Origin: Anaerolineae bacterium
GTDB lineage: Bacteria; Chloroflexota; Anaerolineae; Aggregatilineales; Aggregatilineaceae
Reading direction: 5' to 3'
Length of the DNA: 64,000 bases
Assembly (NCBI GenBank): GCA_018432315.1
Contig: JAHDLB010000006.1
Coordinates: 124,001 to 188,000, forward strand
The notes beneath the pieces are model-generated. The model was not told the DNA's origin and searched no databases. It saw nothing but the letters and a program-made list of their open reading frames with translations. How positions within the stretch are numbered: position 1 is the stretch's first letter; the number at the start of each line of letters is the position of its first letter. The position numbers were made by a program, and so were the translations under genes. Shown here piece after piece: positions 41,811-51,230 of the stretch.

Positions 41811-41838
41811 ATTATATCAATTTGGTGCCAGAAGTCAA
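41811..41838 (-). promoter_or_regulatory. rpoC promoter TTGACT-16-TATAAT
   Basis: On the minus strand TTGACT (41838-41833), a 16-base spacer and TATAAT (41816-41811). Confidence 0.8.
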
Positions 41839-41941
41839 TCCCGATTCGACAGAAATCGACCCGGCGGCACCGCACAGCCACTCGCGCGCGGCTCAGCGAC
41901 GATTCGTTTTTAACACAAAATACCCGTTCTGCACACTCCGC

Positions 41942-44050
41942 CTAGCGGAAGGCGCCCATCCGCCCCGACGACTCGTACAGCATGATCTCGGCGATCCGGG
42001 TCCGTGCGCCGTCAGCCCGCGGCAGTACTGCCTGCGCGATCTCCAGCCGGCTCGCCAGGCTGCTGCCGATCTCCAGGCTGGCGGACAGTCTCTCCCTGGC
42101 GCCCGGATCGAACGCCTCGCCGACCAGATCGACCTCCGCGCCGTGCTCGTCGAGTGCGGTCAGGGCATACTCCGACGCCTGCTCGACCGCGAACGTGACG
42201 CCCACCCCGCCCACCGGCCCGCGCTCCGACGACACGATCAGGCCGCCGTCGGTGCACTGCGCGGGATCGGCGGGCTTGCCCGTGCTCATGAAGACGCCGT
42301 CCGGCTCGACGATAATCCACGGCACAGCGTCCTCGCATCCCGGCGCGTCCGGCGGCACCGCCTCCCAGGCCAAACCCCACGGAGCAAACACCGACTCGGC
42401 CAGCGGCGCCGATTCGTCGAACGTGACGCCATTCGGCATCGCCTCCAGGTTCAACACCAGCGGCGCGCTGCTCGTGACGACCGGATTTCGCAGGATATTG
42501 TTGAACTCGTCGGTTTCGGGCACCGCGCTCGTCACGTCCACGCGCAGCTCGGACACGAAAGCGCCCCACCACGTGTAATAGAACGGGATGAAGAGTGTCT
42601 CTGTGCTCCCCGGTCCCAGGCCGGTGATCTCGCCCACCACGCTCGGCGTGCTGTCGAGCACGTCCTCGCGGAATTCATATTCAAACGGCCCGATCTCGCG
42701 CTCGCCCGTGTTGCTGATCTTCACGATGACCGCGACCCGCTCGCCCGGTATCGGGCGCGAAGGGATCACGTCGATCTCGTCGATCGTGATGTCGACATCG
42801 GGCACCGCTGGCCCATCCGGCTCGTTGCCGGTCACCAGCAGGTAAATCAGCACGACCAGCGCAACGGCCACCGCCGCCACGCCCAGCGCCACGCCGGCCC
42901 GCCACCACGACACGCGCCGCGGCGGGCTCTCCGCCGCCTGCCGGACGTCGAACAGCCGCCCATCCGGGGCGCGCATGAACAGCACCGGCGTCGCCCACTC
43001 GATCCCACTGACAGCGTGACTCACCGACCGGCGCGCCTCGGACACCGCCGCATCGACCGGCAGCCCATCCGCCACAGCACGGTACAGTTCCTCCGAGAAC
43101 ACGCGCGCCGCCTGCTCGCTAATCGTGAACTGCATCGCCACCACCGCCGGAATCCCGCGCGCGACCAGGCTGCTCGAAATCCCGGCGAACGGATCGTCGC
43201 GGCGCTCGACCGCGCTCTGGCACGAGTTCAGCACGACGAGGCGGATCGTGTTCTCCTCGCTCAGCTCGCGCGCCAGGTCTTCGCCGCCCACGGGAAAGGC
43301 CGTGTTCTCGCCGAGCGAGTCTTCGAGCACCAGCCGCCCCTGGCCCGAAACGGGATCGAACGTGCTGTGGCCGATGTAGTGGAAGACGTGATACTCGTCC
43401 CCGCGCAGCACCTGCTGCAGCGTGCGGAGCGAGGCATCCTCCAGCCGCTCGACCTCCACCAGCCCGCGGGCGCGCAGTCGCTCCGTGGCCGCCAGCAGAT
43501 TGGCCCATTCTCCTTCCACGTCCACCGGCGGCATGTCTGCCGGGGCCGATACCAGCACCAGCACCCGCAGCGGGGGCGTGAACGCCGGGCGCGACCGGAT
43601 CACCAGCCGGCGTGGGTAGCGGACCAGCGGCGTCGCCCGCGACAGGGCGAGGTAATCCACCGCCGGATCGCGCAGGAACTCCCACGGCAGCGACGCCAGC
43701 GCTCCCGCGCGGTCCAGCGACAGCTTGACGCGCAGCCCCTGCGCCGTCCGCGCGCGATCGCGGCTGGAGAAATAGACGGTGTACACTGGGCCGGCGAACA
43801 CCGTCCGGAACAACGTCTCGCCGAACGTCCGGGCCTGGCGCGCGCGCTCGGCTTCGGATACGCTAATCTGCCCGCTCAAGATTCCCAGCACGCGGGACAG
43901 TTCGTCATCAGAAAAAGGCAGCGTGAATTCATGCGACACGTCGGGCTGGCTGTCGCCCAACGGCATATCCTCCACGCTGGCCCGGTAGCGCCCACCGCCA
44001 AGTTCAACGATAGCGAGTTCGAAGTCGAGATAGACTGGCGTTGCGCTCAT
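41942..44050 (-). CDS. Membrane-anchored CHAT-domain (caspase-like) protease
   Basis: A 702-residue protein. Residues 1-150 are an N-terminal domain typical of Chloroflexota CHAT proteins; 160-365 are the CHAT peptidase with catalytic His228 (FHYIGHSTFD) and Cys277 (VLNSCQSA). A membrane helix spans 385-407, followed by a CARDB-like domain (415-525, VIVKISNTGEREIGPFEYEF) and a C-terminal beta domain. The caspase dyad is intact, so it should be an active cysteine protease whose CARDB part probably lies outside the membrane. It is the second gene after the coiled-coil/GRAM protein, 83 nt apart, with AAGGG before ATG 44050. Such proteases act in regulated cell death or signalling; targets are unknown. 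Confidence 0.85.
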   Translation of the reverse strand: MSATPVYLDFELAIVELGGGRYRASVEDMPLGDSQPDVSHEFTLPFSDDELSRVLGILSGQISVSEAERARQARTFGETLFRTVFAGPVYTVYFSSRDRARTAQGLRVKLSLDRAGALASLPWEFLRDPAVDYLALSRATPLVRYPRRLVIRSRPAFTPPLRVLVLVSAPADMPPVDVEGEWANLLAATERLRARGLVEVERLEDASLRTLQQVLRGDEYHVFHYIGHSTFDPVSGQGRLVLEDSLGENTAFPVGGEDLARELSEENTIRLVVLNSCQSAVERRDDPFAGISSSLVARGIPAVVAMQFTISEQAARVFSEELYRAVADGLPVDAAVSEARRSVSHAVSGIEWATPVLFMRAPDGRLFDVRQAAESPPRRVSWWRAGVALGVAAVAVALVVLIYLLVTGNEPDGPAVPDVDITIDEIDVIPSRPIPGERVAVIVKISNTGEREIGPFEYEFREDVLDSTPSVVGEITGLGPGSTETLFIPFYYTWWGAFVSELRVDVTSAVPETDEFNNILRNPVVTSSAPLVLNLEAMPNGVTFDESAPLAESVFAPWGLAWEAVPPDAPGCEDAVPWIIVEPDGVFMSTGKPADPAQCTDGGLIVSSERGPVGGVGVTFAVEQASEYALTALDEHGAEVDLVGEAFDPGARERLSASLEIGSSLASRLEIAQAVLPRADGARTRIAEIMLYESSGRMGAFR

Positions 44051-44133
44051 ACGTTTGGCCCTTCATCTAGCTTCAGGCAGTCCCGAACAACCTCCCCACC
44101 CACCCCGGTGAACCACCTCAGCCCGCCACGTCA

Positions 44134-45174
44134 TCAGATACGGATCACCGTCCCGCAGTATTCGCAAGCGATCTCGGTCATGCCGCGCGCCAGCGGCGGC
44201 AGCACGGCGCCGCAGGTGGTGCACGCGGTTGGCGCGGCGCTCACCTTTTCGACCAGCGTCTCGTCGACCGGGATCGCTCGCTCGCGCTCGATCTCGCCGG
44301 TGATCACGCGGTTCAACTGCTGGACGTACCACTTCGAGTCCACCCCACTCTTGACTTCGACGGTGAGATCGGCATAGTCGCCCGCGCTCAGCTTCAGGTG
44401 GACCAGGTCCTTCCGGCCAAACAGCCCCTTGTCCTCGGCCACTGCTTCCGAGATCGCGCCCACCGGCACGTCCCACAAGAGGCTCTGCACCTTCTCCCCG
44501 CCAAACCCAAACCGCCCGCCGACCTTCTCCTTCTGCTCGAAGATCAGCCGCTGGTCGGTCAGGTACAGCACGCCATCGGGGTCCTCTTTGCCCTTCCCCG
44601 TGGCGACCCACTCGGCCTCCACCGCCAGGACGATACACTCTGTCGGGTTCCAGCTCGCCGTGGATTCATCGACCAGGGCCAGGTAGCGTTTGATCTGCAC
44701 CAGTTGCGATTTCGTCTGCTGCACGTTTTGGGGCACCTGCCCGTACATCCCCTCGACCCGCTTGCGCGCCGAATCGGCGGCGGTTTCGAGCTCGCCAATC
44801 GCCCGCTCGATTTGCTCGGCGACGATCTCGCGCCCCTGCCCGCTCCAGCGCGCTTCGAGCTTCTTCCACAGGGTACCGATCGCCTCGAACTGCTCCTGCA
44901 CCCGCGCGATCTCCTCGGTGGCCGCCCGGTTGACCTGCTGCCGCACCTCGCCCCACTGCTCGGCCAGCACCTCGACTTTGCGCTCCAGGTAACCGGCGAA
45001 TGCGTAGCCGCGCGCCCGGATCTGCTCGATCTCGCCCGGCAGTCCCGCGATCTCCGTCGCGGTGTCGCCCAGCTTGCGGGTGACGTCCTCCATGCCGATC
45101 TTGCCCTGCAACTGCGTGTATCGCGTGCGCAGCTTCTCGATTCGTTCTTCCCAGGTCGGTTGTTGCGAGCTCAT
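44134..45174 (-). CDS. Coiled-coil, GRAM/PH-like and zinc-ribbon protein
   Basis: A 346-residue cytoplasmic protein. Residues 1-170 are mostly coiled coil; about 180-290 look like a bacterial PH/GRAM domain (DGVLYLTDQRLIFEQKEK); the C-terminus is a zinc ribbon with CTTC and CEYC pairs (residues ~317-340). The GRAM part suggests membrane or lipid contact, the coiled coil oligomerisation. AAGGAG lies 8 nt before ATG 45174 and a TTGCGT-18-TATATA promoter precedes it. It is the first gene of a two-gene operon with the CHAT protease, so it may be its sensor or adaptor; that is inference. Confidence 0.75.
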   Translation of the reverse strand: MSSQQPTWEERIEKLRTRYTQLQGKIGMEDVTRKLGDTATEIAGLPGEIEQIRARGYAFAGYLERKVEVLAEQWGEVRQQVNRAATEEIARVQEQFEAIGTLWKKLEARWSGQGREIVAEQIERAIGELETAADSARKRVEGMYGQVPQNVQQTKSQLVQIKRYLALVDESTASWNPTECIVLAVEAEWVATGKGKEDPDGVLYLTDQRLIFEQKEKVGGRFGFGGEKVQSLLWDVPVGAISEAVAEDKGLFGRKDLVHLKLSAGDYADLTVEVKSGVDSKWYVQQLNRVITGEIERERAIPVDETLVEKVSAAPTACTTCGAVLPPLARGMTEIACEYCGTVIRI

Positions 45175-45223
45175 ACCCTACACTCCTTGAATACGCGTCG
45201 CAGGCACTCCCTGCTTGTGAGGG

Positions 45224-45253
45224 TATATACACTCATTCCGGGTGATAACGCAA
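45224..45253 (-). promoter_or_regulatory. Promoter TTGCGT-18-TATATA of the GRAM/CHAT operon
   Basis: Minus strand TTGCGT (45253-45248) and TATATA (45229-45224), spacer 18; leader of about 40 nt. The -35 touches the base of the prfB hairpin. Confidence 0.55.
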
Positions 45254-45282
45254 CTTCCCGACGGCGTGCAATCGGGAAGTTG
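45251..45282 (-). terminator. Hairpin after prfB
   Basis: A perfect 11-bp inverted repeat (CAACTTCCCGA / TCGGGAAGTTG) with a 10-base loop, 34 nt after the prfB stop; only a weak T tract follows. Confidence 0.55.
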
Positions 45283-45316
45283 GGCGAATTTCAGGTGATC
45301 GTCGGGACAAAGCCCG

Positions 45317-46418
45317 TCAGGACGCCTCGGCGCCGACCGTCGCTTGCAGATAGGCTTCCATGAAAGCATCGAGATCGCCTTCCAGCACGGCCTGTGTGTT
45401 GCCGGTTTCGTGCCCCGTGCGCGTATCCTTGACCATCTGGTACGGGTGCAGCACGTACGACCGGATCGCGTTTCCCCAGCCCGCGCTGATGTGTTCGCCC
45501 TTCAACTCGGCGAATTCCTCCTCCTGCTTTTCGCGCTGCAAATCCAGCAGGCGCATCTTGAGCACCTGCATCGCGCGTTCCTTGTTCTGCGACTGGCTGC
45601 GCTCGTTCTGGCAACTCACCACGATCCCCGTCGGCAGGTGCGTGATCCGGATCGCCGTCTCGTTCTTCTGGACGTTCTGCCCGCCCGCCCCGCTGCTGCG
45701 GAACGTGTCAATCTGCAGGTCCTTGTCCTCGATCACGATGTCGATGTCATCCTGCACGTCGGGCCACACTTCTACCAGGCAGAAAGACGTGTGCCGCCGG
45801 TGGGCCGAATCGAACGGGCTCAGGCGGACCAGCCGGTGAACGCCTCGCTCGGATTTGAGATAACCGTAGACGTAATCACCCTGGATCGACAGCGTGGCGC
45901 TCTTGATCCCGGCCTCGTCGCCGGGCATCTCGTCCACCGTCTCGACCTTGAACCCCCGGCGCTCGGCCCAGCGCAGGTACATGCGCAGCAGCATGGCCGC
46001 CCAGTCCTGGGCATCCGTGCCCCCGGCCCCCGCGTGAATCGCCAGGTAGGCATCTTCGGTATCGTAGTCGCCGCTGAGCTTGGCGCGAAAGGCCAGCCGC
46101 TCGATGATCTCTTCGAGGTGATCGGCTTCCTGGGCGAGGTCCGGCAGCATCTCCTCGTCGCCCATTTCCGACAGTTCGATCGCGTCCCGGACGCGCTGGT
46201 CGGTTTCGCGCCAGATCGTTACCGCGTTCCGCAGCCGCGACAGGCGGCGCATGGCGCGCTGGGCATTTTGTGGATCGTCCCAAAAACCCGGCTGTGCGGA
46301 GTCATCTTCCAGGCGCGCCAGTTCGTCAGACTGTGCCGCCAGGTCAAAGACGCTCCATAAGTTGTTCGACCGTCTCGCGCATTTCGTTCAACCGGCTGAG
46401 GACATCTTCCAGACCCAT
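45317..46418 (-). CDS. prfB: Peptide chain release factor 2 with programmed +1 frameshift
   Basis: RF2 ends translation at UGA and UAA. The gene is split: ATG 46418 opens 24 codons ending in CTT, followed by TGA at 46346-46344; a +1 shift at CTT-TGA-C (46349-46343) gives GAC and the remaining 342 codons, total 366 residues as in other bacteria. A Shine-Dalgarno-like GGAG lies 3 nt before the slippery CTT, as in E. coli. The main part has the RF2 stop-codon motif SPF (LSPFDSAHRRHTSF) and the catalytic GGQ (GAGGQNVQKNE). ATG 46418 overlaps the stop of ftsY (TAATG), so the genes are coupled. The shift is autoregulatory: low RF2 allows it. Confidence 0.96.
46344..46349 (-). other. prfB +1 recoding site (CTT TGA)
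   Basis: CTT-TGA-C with GGAG three bases upstream is the conserved RF2 frameshift signal; the in-frame TGA is read only when RF2 is abundant. Confidence 0.93.
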
Positions 46419-47335
46419 TATGCTGATTCTCCGTTTCCATTTTCGAAAAGGCTGTCGACGAACGCCGTCGGGTTGAAGAACACGAGATCGTACATCGTTT
46501 CACCGATGCCGATATAGTGCACCGGCAGCCCCAGCTCGCGCTGGATGGCGAACAACATGCCGCCCTTCGCCGTGCTGTCTAGCTTGGTCACCACCACGCC
46601 GGTGATGTCGATCGCTTCCTGGAATTTCTTGGCCTGCGACAGCGCGTTCTGGCCGGTCGTGCCGTCCAGCACCAGCAGCGTTTCGTGCGGCGCGTCCGGC
46701 ACCACCTTGCGCAGCACATCGCGCACTTTCACCAGCTCGGCCATCAGGTTGAAGTTGCTGTGCAGCCGCCCCGCCGTATCGACGATCAACACCTCGGCAT
46801 GGCGGGCGTGCGCCGCGTTGACCGCGTCGTAGACCACCGCCGCCGGGTCGCTGTTCGGCTGCCCCGCGATCACCGGGACGCCGGCGCGCTCGCCCCACAG
46901 CTTGAGCTGGTCGATCGCCGCCGCGCGAAACGTGTCGCCCGCCGCCAGGATCACCTTGCGGTTGTTCAGGCGCATGCGGTACGCCATCTTGCCGATCGAT
47001 GTCGTCTTGCCAGAGCCGTTCACCCCGGCCACCAGCACCACCGACAGCTCGCGCCCGCTCAGGTTCAGCGGTGTCGGCTCGATGAGCAGCCCGCGCAGTT
47101 CTTCCTTCAGCGCCTCGATGAGCTGCTCCTGCCGGGTGATCCCCTCGCTCCGGACGCGACTCCGCATTCGATCCAACAGGCTCATCGTCGTCGGCACGCC
47201 GACATCCGCCTGGACCAGCAGCGCCTCGATATCTTCCCATGTATCGTCGTCAATCTCGGTCGCGCCGAACATGTTGGCGATGCGGCCAAAAAACGATTGG
47301 CGCGTCCGGCTCAACCCTGAACGTAATGATGCCAC
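46418..47335 (-). CDS. ftsY: Signal recognition particle receptor FtsY
   Basis: A 305-residue SRP receptor GTPase that docks ribosome-SRP complexes to the membrane. NG domain motifs are VNGSGKTTSIGKMA (G1), DTAGRLHSNFNLM (G3) and TKLDSTAKGG (G4). It has only a short basic N-terminus and no acidic A domain. GTG 47335 is chosen: AAAGGGA lies upstream and the start MASLRSGLSRTRQSF is typical; an upstream in-frame ATG at 47413 would add 26 residues containing no family signature. Its stop overlaps the prfB start. Confidence 0.94.
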   Translation of the reverse strand: MASLRSGLSRTRQSFFGRIANMFGATEIDDDTWEDIEALLVQADVGVPTTMSLLDRMRSRVRSEGITRQEQLIEALKEELRGLLIEPTPLNLSGRELSVVLVAGVNGSGKTTSIGKMAYRMRLNNRKVILAAGDTFRAAAIDQLKLWGERAGVPVIAGQPNSDPAAVVYDAVNAAHARHAEVLIVDTAGRLHSNFNLMAELVKVRDVLRKVVPDAPHETLLVLDGTTGQNALSQAKKFQEAIDITGVVVTKLDSTAKGGMLFAIQRELGLPVHYIGIGETMYDLVFFNPTAFVDSLFENGNGESA

Positions 47336-47500
47336 GCTATCTGTCCCTTTGTGTCGTGAAAGCACTCGCTTCGAACCGCCGGAGAGTATAGTGATTCGCC
47401 GGACGCTCTGCAACTGATATGTTCAAGCCAGCGCGATTAAGTTATACTAAACTTAGCCCAACACATTCAATGTTCACTCGTAACCATTTGGCTGACATAG

Positions 47501-49306
47501 ATGGAAATCTCCAAAATCCGAAATTTCTCGATCATCGCCCATATCGATCACGGCAAGAGCACGCTCGCCGACCGCCTGCTCCAGTTGACCGGGACCATCA
47601 GCGAGCGCGACATGCAAGAGCAGGTGCTCGATGCGATGGACCTCGAACGCGAGCGCGGCGTCACGATCAAAGCGTCCGCGGTGCGCATGCAGTACGCCGC
47701 GCAAGACGGCGAAACCTACGAAATGAACCTGATCGACACGCCCGGCCACGTTGATTTTTCATACGAGGTCAGCCGGGCTCTCCAGGCGTGCGAAGGCGCG
47801 CTGCTGGTCGTCGACAGCACCCAGGGCATCGAAGCCCAGACGCTCGCCAATCTCTACATGGCGCTGGAACAGGACCTTGAGATCATCGCCGTCGTCAACA
47901 AGACCGACCTGCCCGCCGCGCGCCCGGACGAGATCGCCCAGGAGATCGAGGACCTGATCGGCCTCGATGCCGCCGACGTCCTCCAGGTGAGCGCGAAAAC
48001 CGGCGCCAACGTGGACCGCATTCTCGAAGCCATCGTCCGCAAGATTCCGCCGCCCAAGGGCGATCCTGATGCCCCGGCGCGCGCCCTGATCTTCGACAGC
48101 CACTACGACGCTTATAAGGGCGTCATCGCCTACGTGCGCGTGGTCGATGGCACCATCACCAAAGCCGACACGCTGCGCCTGATGGCCTCGCGCGCCGAGA
48201 TTCTCCCGGTCGAGATCGGGATCTTCAACCCGAACATGCAGCCCATCGACTCGCTGTCGGTGGGCGAAGTGGGCTACATCGCCACCGGGCTGAAAACCGT
48301 CCGCGAGTGCCGCGTCGGCGACACGGTTACTGTAGCCGGACACGGCGCGCAAAAGCCGCTGCCGGGGTACAAACAGGCCAAGCCGATGGTCTTCGCCGGG
48401 TTCTACCCCTCCGACAATGACGACTATGACGATCTGCGCGACGCGCTGGAAAAACTCCAGCTCAACGACGCCTCGCTGATCTACGAACCGGAGACGTCGC
48501 AAGCGCTCAATTTTGGCTTTCGCGTCGGCTTCCTCGGCCTGTTCCACATGGAGATCGTGCAGGAACGGCTGGAGCGCGAATACGACCTGGACATTCTGGC
48601 GACAGCCCCCAGCGTGGAGTACCAGGTCGTGCTGCACGATGGCGAGGTCCTCAACATTCACTCACCATCCGACCTGCCCGATCCCAGCACGATCAGCGAG
48701 ATCCGCGAGCCATGGATGGCGATCGAAATCTTCACGCCCGAAGACTACATCGGCCCGATCATGGACCTCGTCACCAAGAAGCGCGGCGAATACGTCAGCA
48801 TGGACTACCTCGACAGCAAACGCGTTCAGCTCAAGTACAAGATCCCGCTCGCCGAGTTGATCGTCGATTTCTACGACCGGCTCAAGTCCGGCACCAAAGG
48901 CTACGCCAGCCTCGACTATCACTTCGATTCCTACCGTCCCGAAAAGCTGGTTAAACTGGATGTGCTCGTCAACAAGCACCCGGTCGACGCGCTGGCGATG
49001 ATCGTCCACGAAGATGAGGCTTATCGCAAAGGGACGCGCCTGGTATCCAAGCTCAAGCGGCTCATCCCGCGTCAATTGTACGAAGTCCCCATTCAGGCCG
49101 CCGTTGGCAAAACCGTGATCAGCCGGGCGAACGTCAAAGCCCTGCGCAAGGATGTGCTCGCCAAGTGCTATGGCGGGGACGTCACCCGCAAGAAGAAGCT
49201 TCTTGAAAAACAGAAGAAAGGGAAGAAGCGCCTAAAGATGATCGGGAATGTCGAGGTTCCCCAGGAAGCGTTCATGGCAGTTCTCAGGCTGGATGACGAT
49301 GGTTAA
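47501..49306 (+). CDS. lepA: Elongation factor 4 (LepA)
   Basis: A 601-residue translational GTPase that binds stalled or pre-initiated ribosomes. G1 is [10 protein letters not shown]2 [11 protein letters not shown]3 DTPGHVDF and G4 NKTD; the C-terminal domain ends [23 protein letters not shown], the LepA hallmark region (split here for brevity: [14 protein letters not shown] and KGKKRLK). Length matches the family. It is divergent from ftsY; TATACT at 47443-47448 is the likely -10. No ribosome site is visible before ATG 47501. Confidence 0.97.
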   Translation: MEISKIRNFSIIAHIDHGKSTLADRLLQLTGTISERDMQEQVLDAMDLERERGVTIKASAVRMQYAAQDGETYEMNLIDTPGHVDFSYEVSRALQACEGALLVVDSTQGIEAQTLANLYMALEQDLEIIAVVNKTDLPAARPDEIAQEIEDLIGLDAADVLQVSAKTGANVDRILEAIVRKIPPPKGDPDAPARALIFDSHYDAYKGVIAYVRVVDGTITKADTLRLMASRAEILPVEIGIFNPNMQPIDSLSVGEVGYIATGLKTVRECRVGDTVTVAGHGAQKPLPGYKQAKPMVFAGFYPSDNDDYDDLRDALEKLQLNDASLIYEPETSQALNFGFRVGFLGLFHMEIVQERLEREYDLDILATAPSVEYQVVLHDGEVLNIHSPSDLPDPSTISEIREPWMAIEIFTPEDYIGPIMDLVTKKRGEYVSMDYLDSKRVQLKYKIPLAELIVDFYDRLKSGTKGYASLDYHFDSYRPEKLVKLDVLVNKHPVDALAMIVHEDEAYRKGTRLVSKLKRLIPRQLYEVPIQAAVGKTVISRANVKALRKDVLAKCYGGDVTRKKKLLEKQKKGKKRLKMIGNVEVPQEAFMAVLRLDDDG

Positions 49307-49883
49307 CGGAACACAGACCAAATGCCCGCCGGTCCCGCAGCGAGTGGTCACCGAGCGCCTTATCATCAGGCCGTCCGCCCGGTCCGATGCGCCTTACCTG
49401 CGCCGGTGGTGGAATGACCCCACCGTCATGGGCCCCGGCGGTAACATGGACGGGATGCAGTACGACGATGCCGACATGGAGGATTGGTTCCGCCGCTATT
49501 CCGACGGGCAGGACTACGCGACTCATTTCGTAATCTGCCGGCGCGATCCCGGCGAAACACCCATCGGCGAGTTCTACATCGCCTATGACGACCGCCCCGG
49601 CTGCGTGGGTTTTGCGCTGGTCATCGGCGAAAAAGACCTGTGGGGCCAGGGGTTCGGGCGCGAGGCGCTGCGCGGGTACGCCGCCGCGCTGTTCGCTTCC
49701 AACTGCTGCGGCGCGATGCGCATGGACATTCGCCGGGACAACGTTCGGGCTATCCGGTTGTGCGAGAGCGTCGGCTTCGAGGTCGAGCATATCTGGGCTA
49801 ACGGCCAGTTCCAGACCATGATCCTGACTCAGGATGCCTTCGAGAGACTCGAAGACTCGCGCTCTGCCGGCGAAACCGGGTAA
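49293..49883 (+). CDS. GNAT family N-acetyltransferase
   Basis: A 196-residue GNAT of the RimJ-like type: [19 protein letters not shown] at the start, [19 protein letters not shown] in the centre and the acetyl-CoA pyrophosphate loop [13 protein letters not shown]. The following [19 protein letters not shown] is the usual late motif. ATG 49293 has AGG 4 nt upstream and overlaps the end of lepA by 14 nt, so it is translated from the lepA message. The acceptor (protein N-terminus or small amine) cannot be told. Confidence 0.85.
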   Translation: MTMVNGTQTKCPPVPQRVVTERLIIRPSARSDAPYLRRWWNDPTVMGPGGNMDGMQYDDADMEDWFRRYSDGQDYATHFVICRRDPGETPIGEFYIAYDDRPGCVGFALVIGEKDLWGQGFGREALRGYAAALFASNCCGAMRMDIRRDNVRAIRLCESVGFEVEHIWANGQFQTMILTQDAFERLEDSRSAGETG

Positions 49884-49904
49884 CCAACCCGACGCTTTCG
49901 AGCA

Positions 49905-49930
49905 GCGCCCGCGCCTCGCCGGGCGTTTTT
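49905..49930 (+). terminator. Terminator after lepA-GNAT
   Basis: CGCCCG/CGGGCG stem with an 8-base loop followed by TTTTT, ending 19 nt before the MFS start codon. Confidence 0.75.
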
Positions 49931-49949
49931 GCCTGTATCAGAAACCGCC

Positions 49950-51212
49950 ATGACCGAATCGCCGTTGAGCCCTCCACCTGTGTCGACGCTCGCGCTGCCG
50001 CGCGCGTTTTACGTTTCGCTGGCGGCTACCGCGCTCTTTGCGTTTGGCCTCACCATCCTCGTCCCCATCATCCCGCTGTACGTCACCGACGAGCTGGGCA
50101 TGGCCGAACGCTGGATCGGCACGTCTACGCTGGCGGTGGCGTTCGTGGCCGTCGCCTCGCGCATCCCCGCTGGCGCCCTGTCGGACCGGATCGGGCGGCG
50201 CAAGATCATGATCGTGGGGGCCTACCTGGGGCTGGCCGCCGCCGGGTTGTACCTCGTGAGCCAGCATTTCGCGGTGTTCCTCGTGGCGCGGACGCTCACC
50301 GGCGCCAGCCTGGCGCTGTTCACCACCACGAGCAAAGCCCTGTCGGCGGACCTGTCGCCGCCGCGCCGCCGTGGCGAGGCGCTGGGGATGAACAACGCGG
50401 CCTTCTCGCTGGCGACGGTCGCCAGCCCCTTGCTCAGCGAGGGACTCAAGAACGCAGTGGGCTTTCAGGCCGTGTTCGCCCTCAGCGGGGTCCTCAACGT
50501 CCTCGCCCTGCTGATCACCTACAGCCTGCCGCGCACCCGCCCGGAGGTAGTCTCCAGCCTGGGCGCGCGGCGCGACACGCTCAGCGCGCTCCACGAGCGC
50601 GGCACCTGGGCCAGCCTGCTCCTCATGGCGGGCCTGGGTGGGGTCCTGGCGTTGATGTTCACCTTCTACCCGTTTTTCTCCGAGCGCAAGGACCTGTTCG
50701 CCGACGCGCCCGATGTTCTGAGCAGCGTCTCGATGGGCCTGGGGCTGAGCATCTGGGCTTTCATGAACACCGTGATCGAGCCGGTCGCGGGCCGCCTGTC
50801 GGACCGGATAGGCCGGCTGCCGGTTGCCGCGCCGGGGCTTGTCTGCGCGGTGCTGGGCGTGCTGGCGCTCAGCCAGGCGAGCGGCACGCTGCCCACCTAT
50901 CTGGCGATCGTCCTGCTGGCGAGCGGTTTTGCTGCTGTGTCGTCGGCGGCCAACTCGATCTCGCAGGATGCCGTCGCGCCCACGCTGCGCGGCATGAGCG
51001 CGGCCATGATCTACACCAGCTTCGATCTGTCCGTCGGGGTGAACGCGCAGGTGCTCAGCGCGTTGATCGATGGGACCGATTTTGGCGCGTTCTTCGCGGC
51101 CCTCATGGTCGTCGTGATCGGTTTCGGCGTGGCCGGGCTCGCCCTCTCGACGCGGCTCGTCGCCTACGAGAAGCGCCTCCCGGCCCCGGAAACCATGCCC
51201 AGCGCCGACTAA
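49950..51212 (+). CDS. Major facilitator superfamily transporter
   Basis: A 420-residue 12-helix MFS protein, probably a drug or metabolite:H+ antiporter. The loop 2-3 motif GALSDRIGRRKIMI (near residue 70) and its repeat in the second half, GRLSDRIGRLPV, are clear, and RTLTGASLALF resembles motif C surroundings. ATG 49950 is preferred over an in-frame TTG at 49929, which would lie inside the terminator. No own promoter is visible in the 19 nt after that terminator. Substrate unknown. Confidence 0.87.
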   Translation: MTESPLSPPPVSTLALPRAFYVSLAATALFAFGLTILVPIIPLYVTDELGMAERWIGTSTLAVAFVAVASRIPAGALSDRIGRRKIMIVGAYLGLAAAGLYLVSQHFAVFLVARTLTGASLALFTTTSKALSADLSPPRRRGEALGMNNAAFSLATVASPLLSEGLKNAVGFQAVFALSGVLNVLALLITYSLPRTRPEVVSSLGARRDTLSALHERGTWASLLLMAGLGGVLALMFTFYPFFSERKDLFADAPDVLSSVSMGLGLSIWAFMNTVIEPVAGRLSDRIGRLPVAAPGLVCAVLGVLALSQASGTLPTYLAIVLLASGFAAVSSAANSISQDAVAPTLRGMSAAMIYTSFDLSVGVNAQVLSALIDGTDFGAFFAALMVVVIGFGVAGLALSTRLVAYEKRLPAPETMPSAD

Positions 51213-51230
51213 TCGCGCCGCATCCGCCCG

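Larger units (their letters stand above)
41511..41941 (-). promoter_or_regulatory. Long rpoC leader region, no supported gene
   Basis: 431 bases between the rpoC start and the end of the CHAT gene. It contains a strong minus-strand promoter, about 290 nt of leader and a terminator-like hairpin in its middle. A 99-codon frame runs through it without a ribosome site and is not accepted. Confidence 0.6.
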
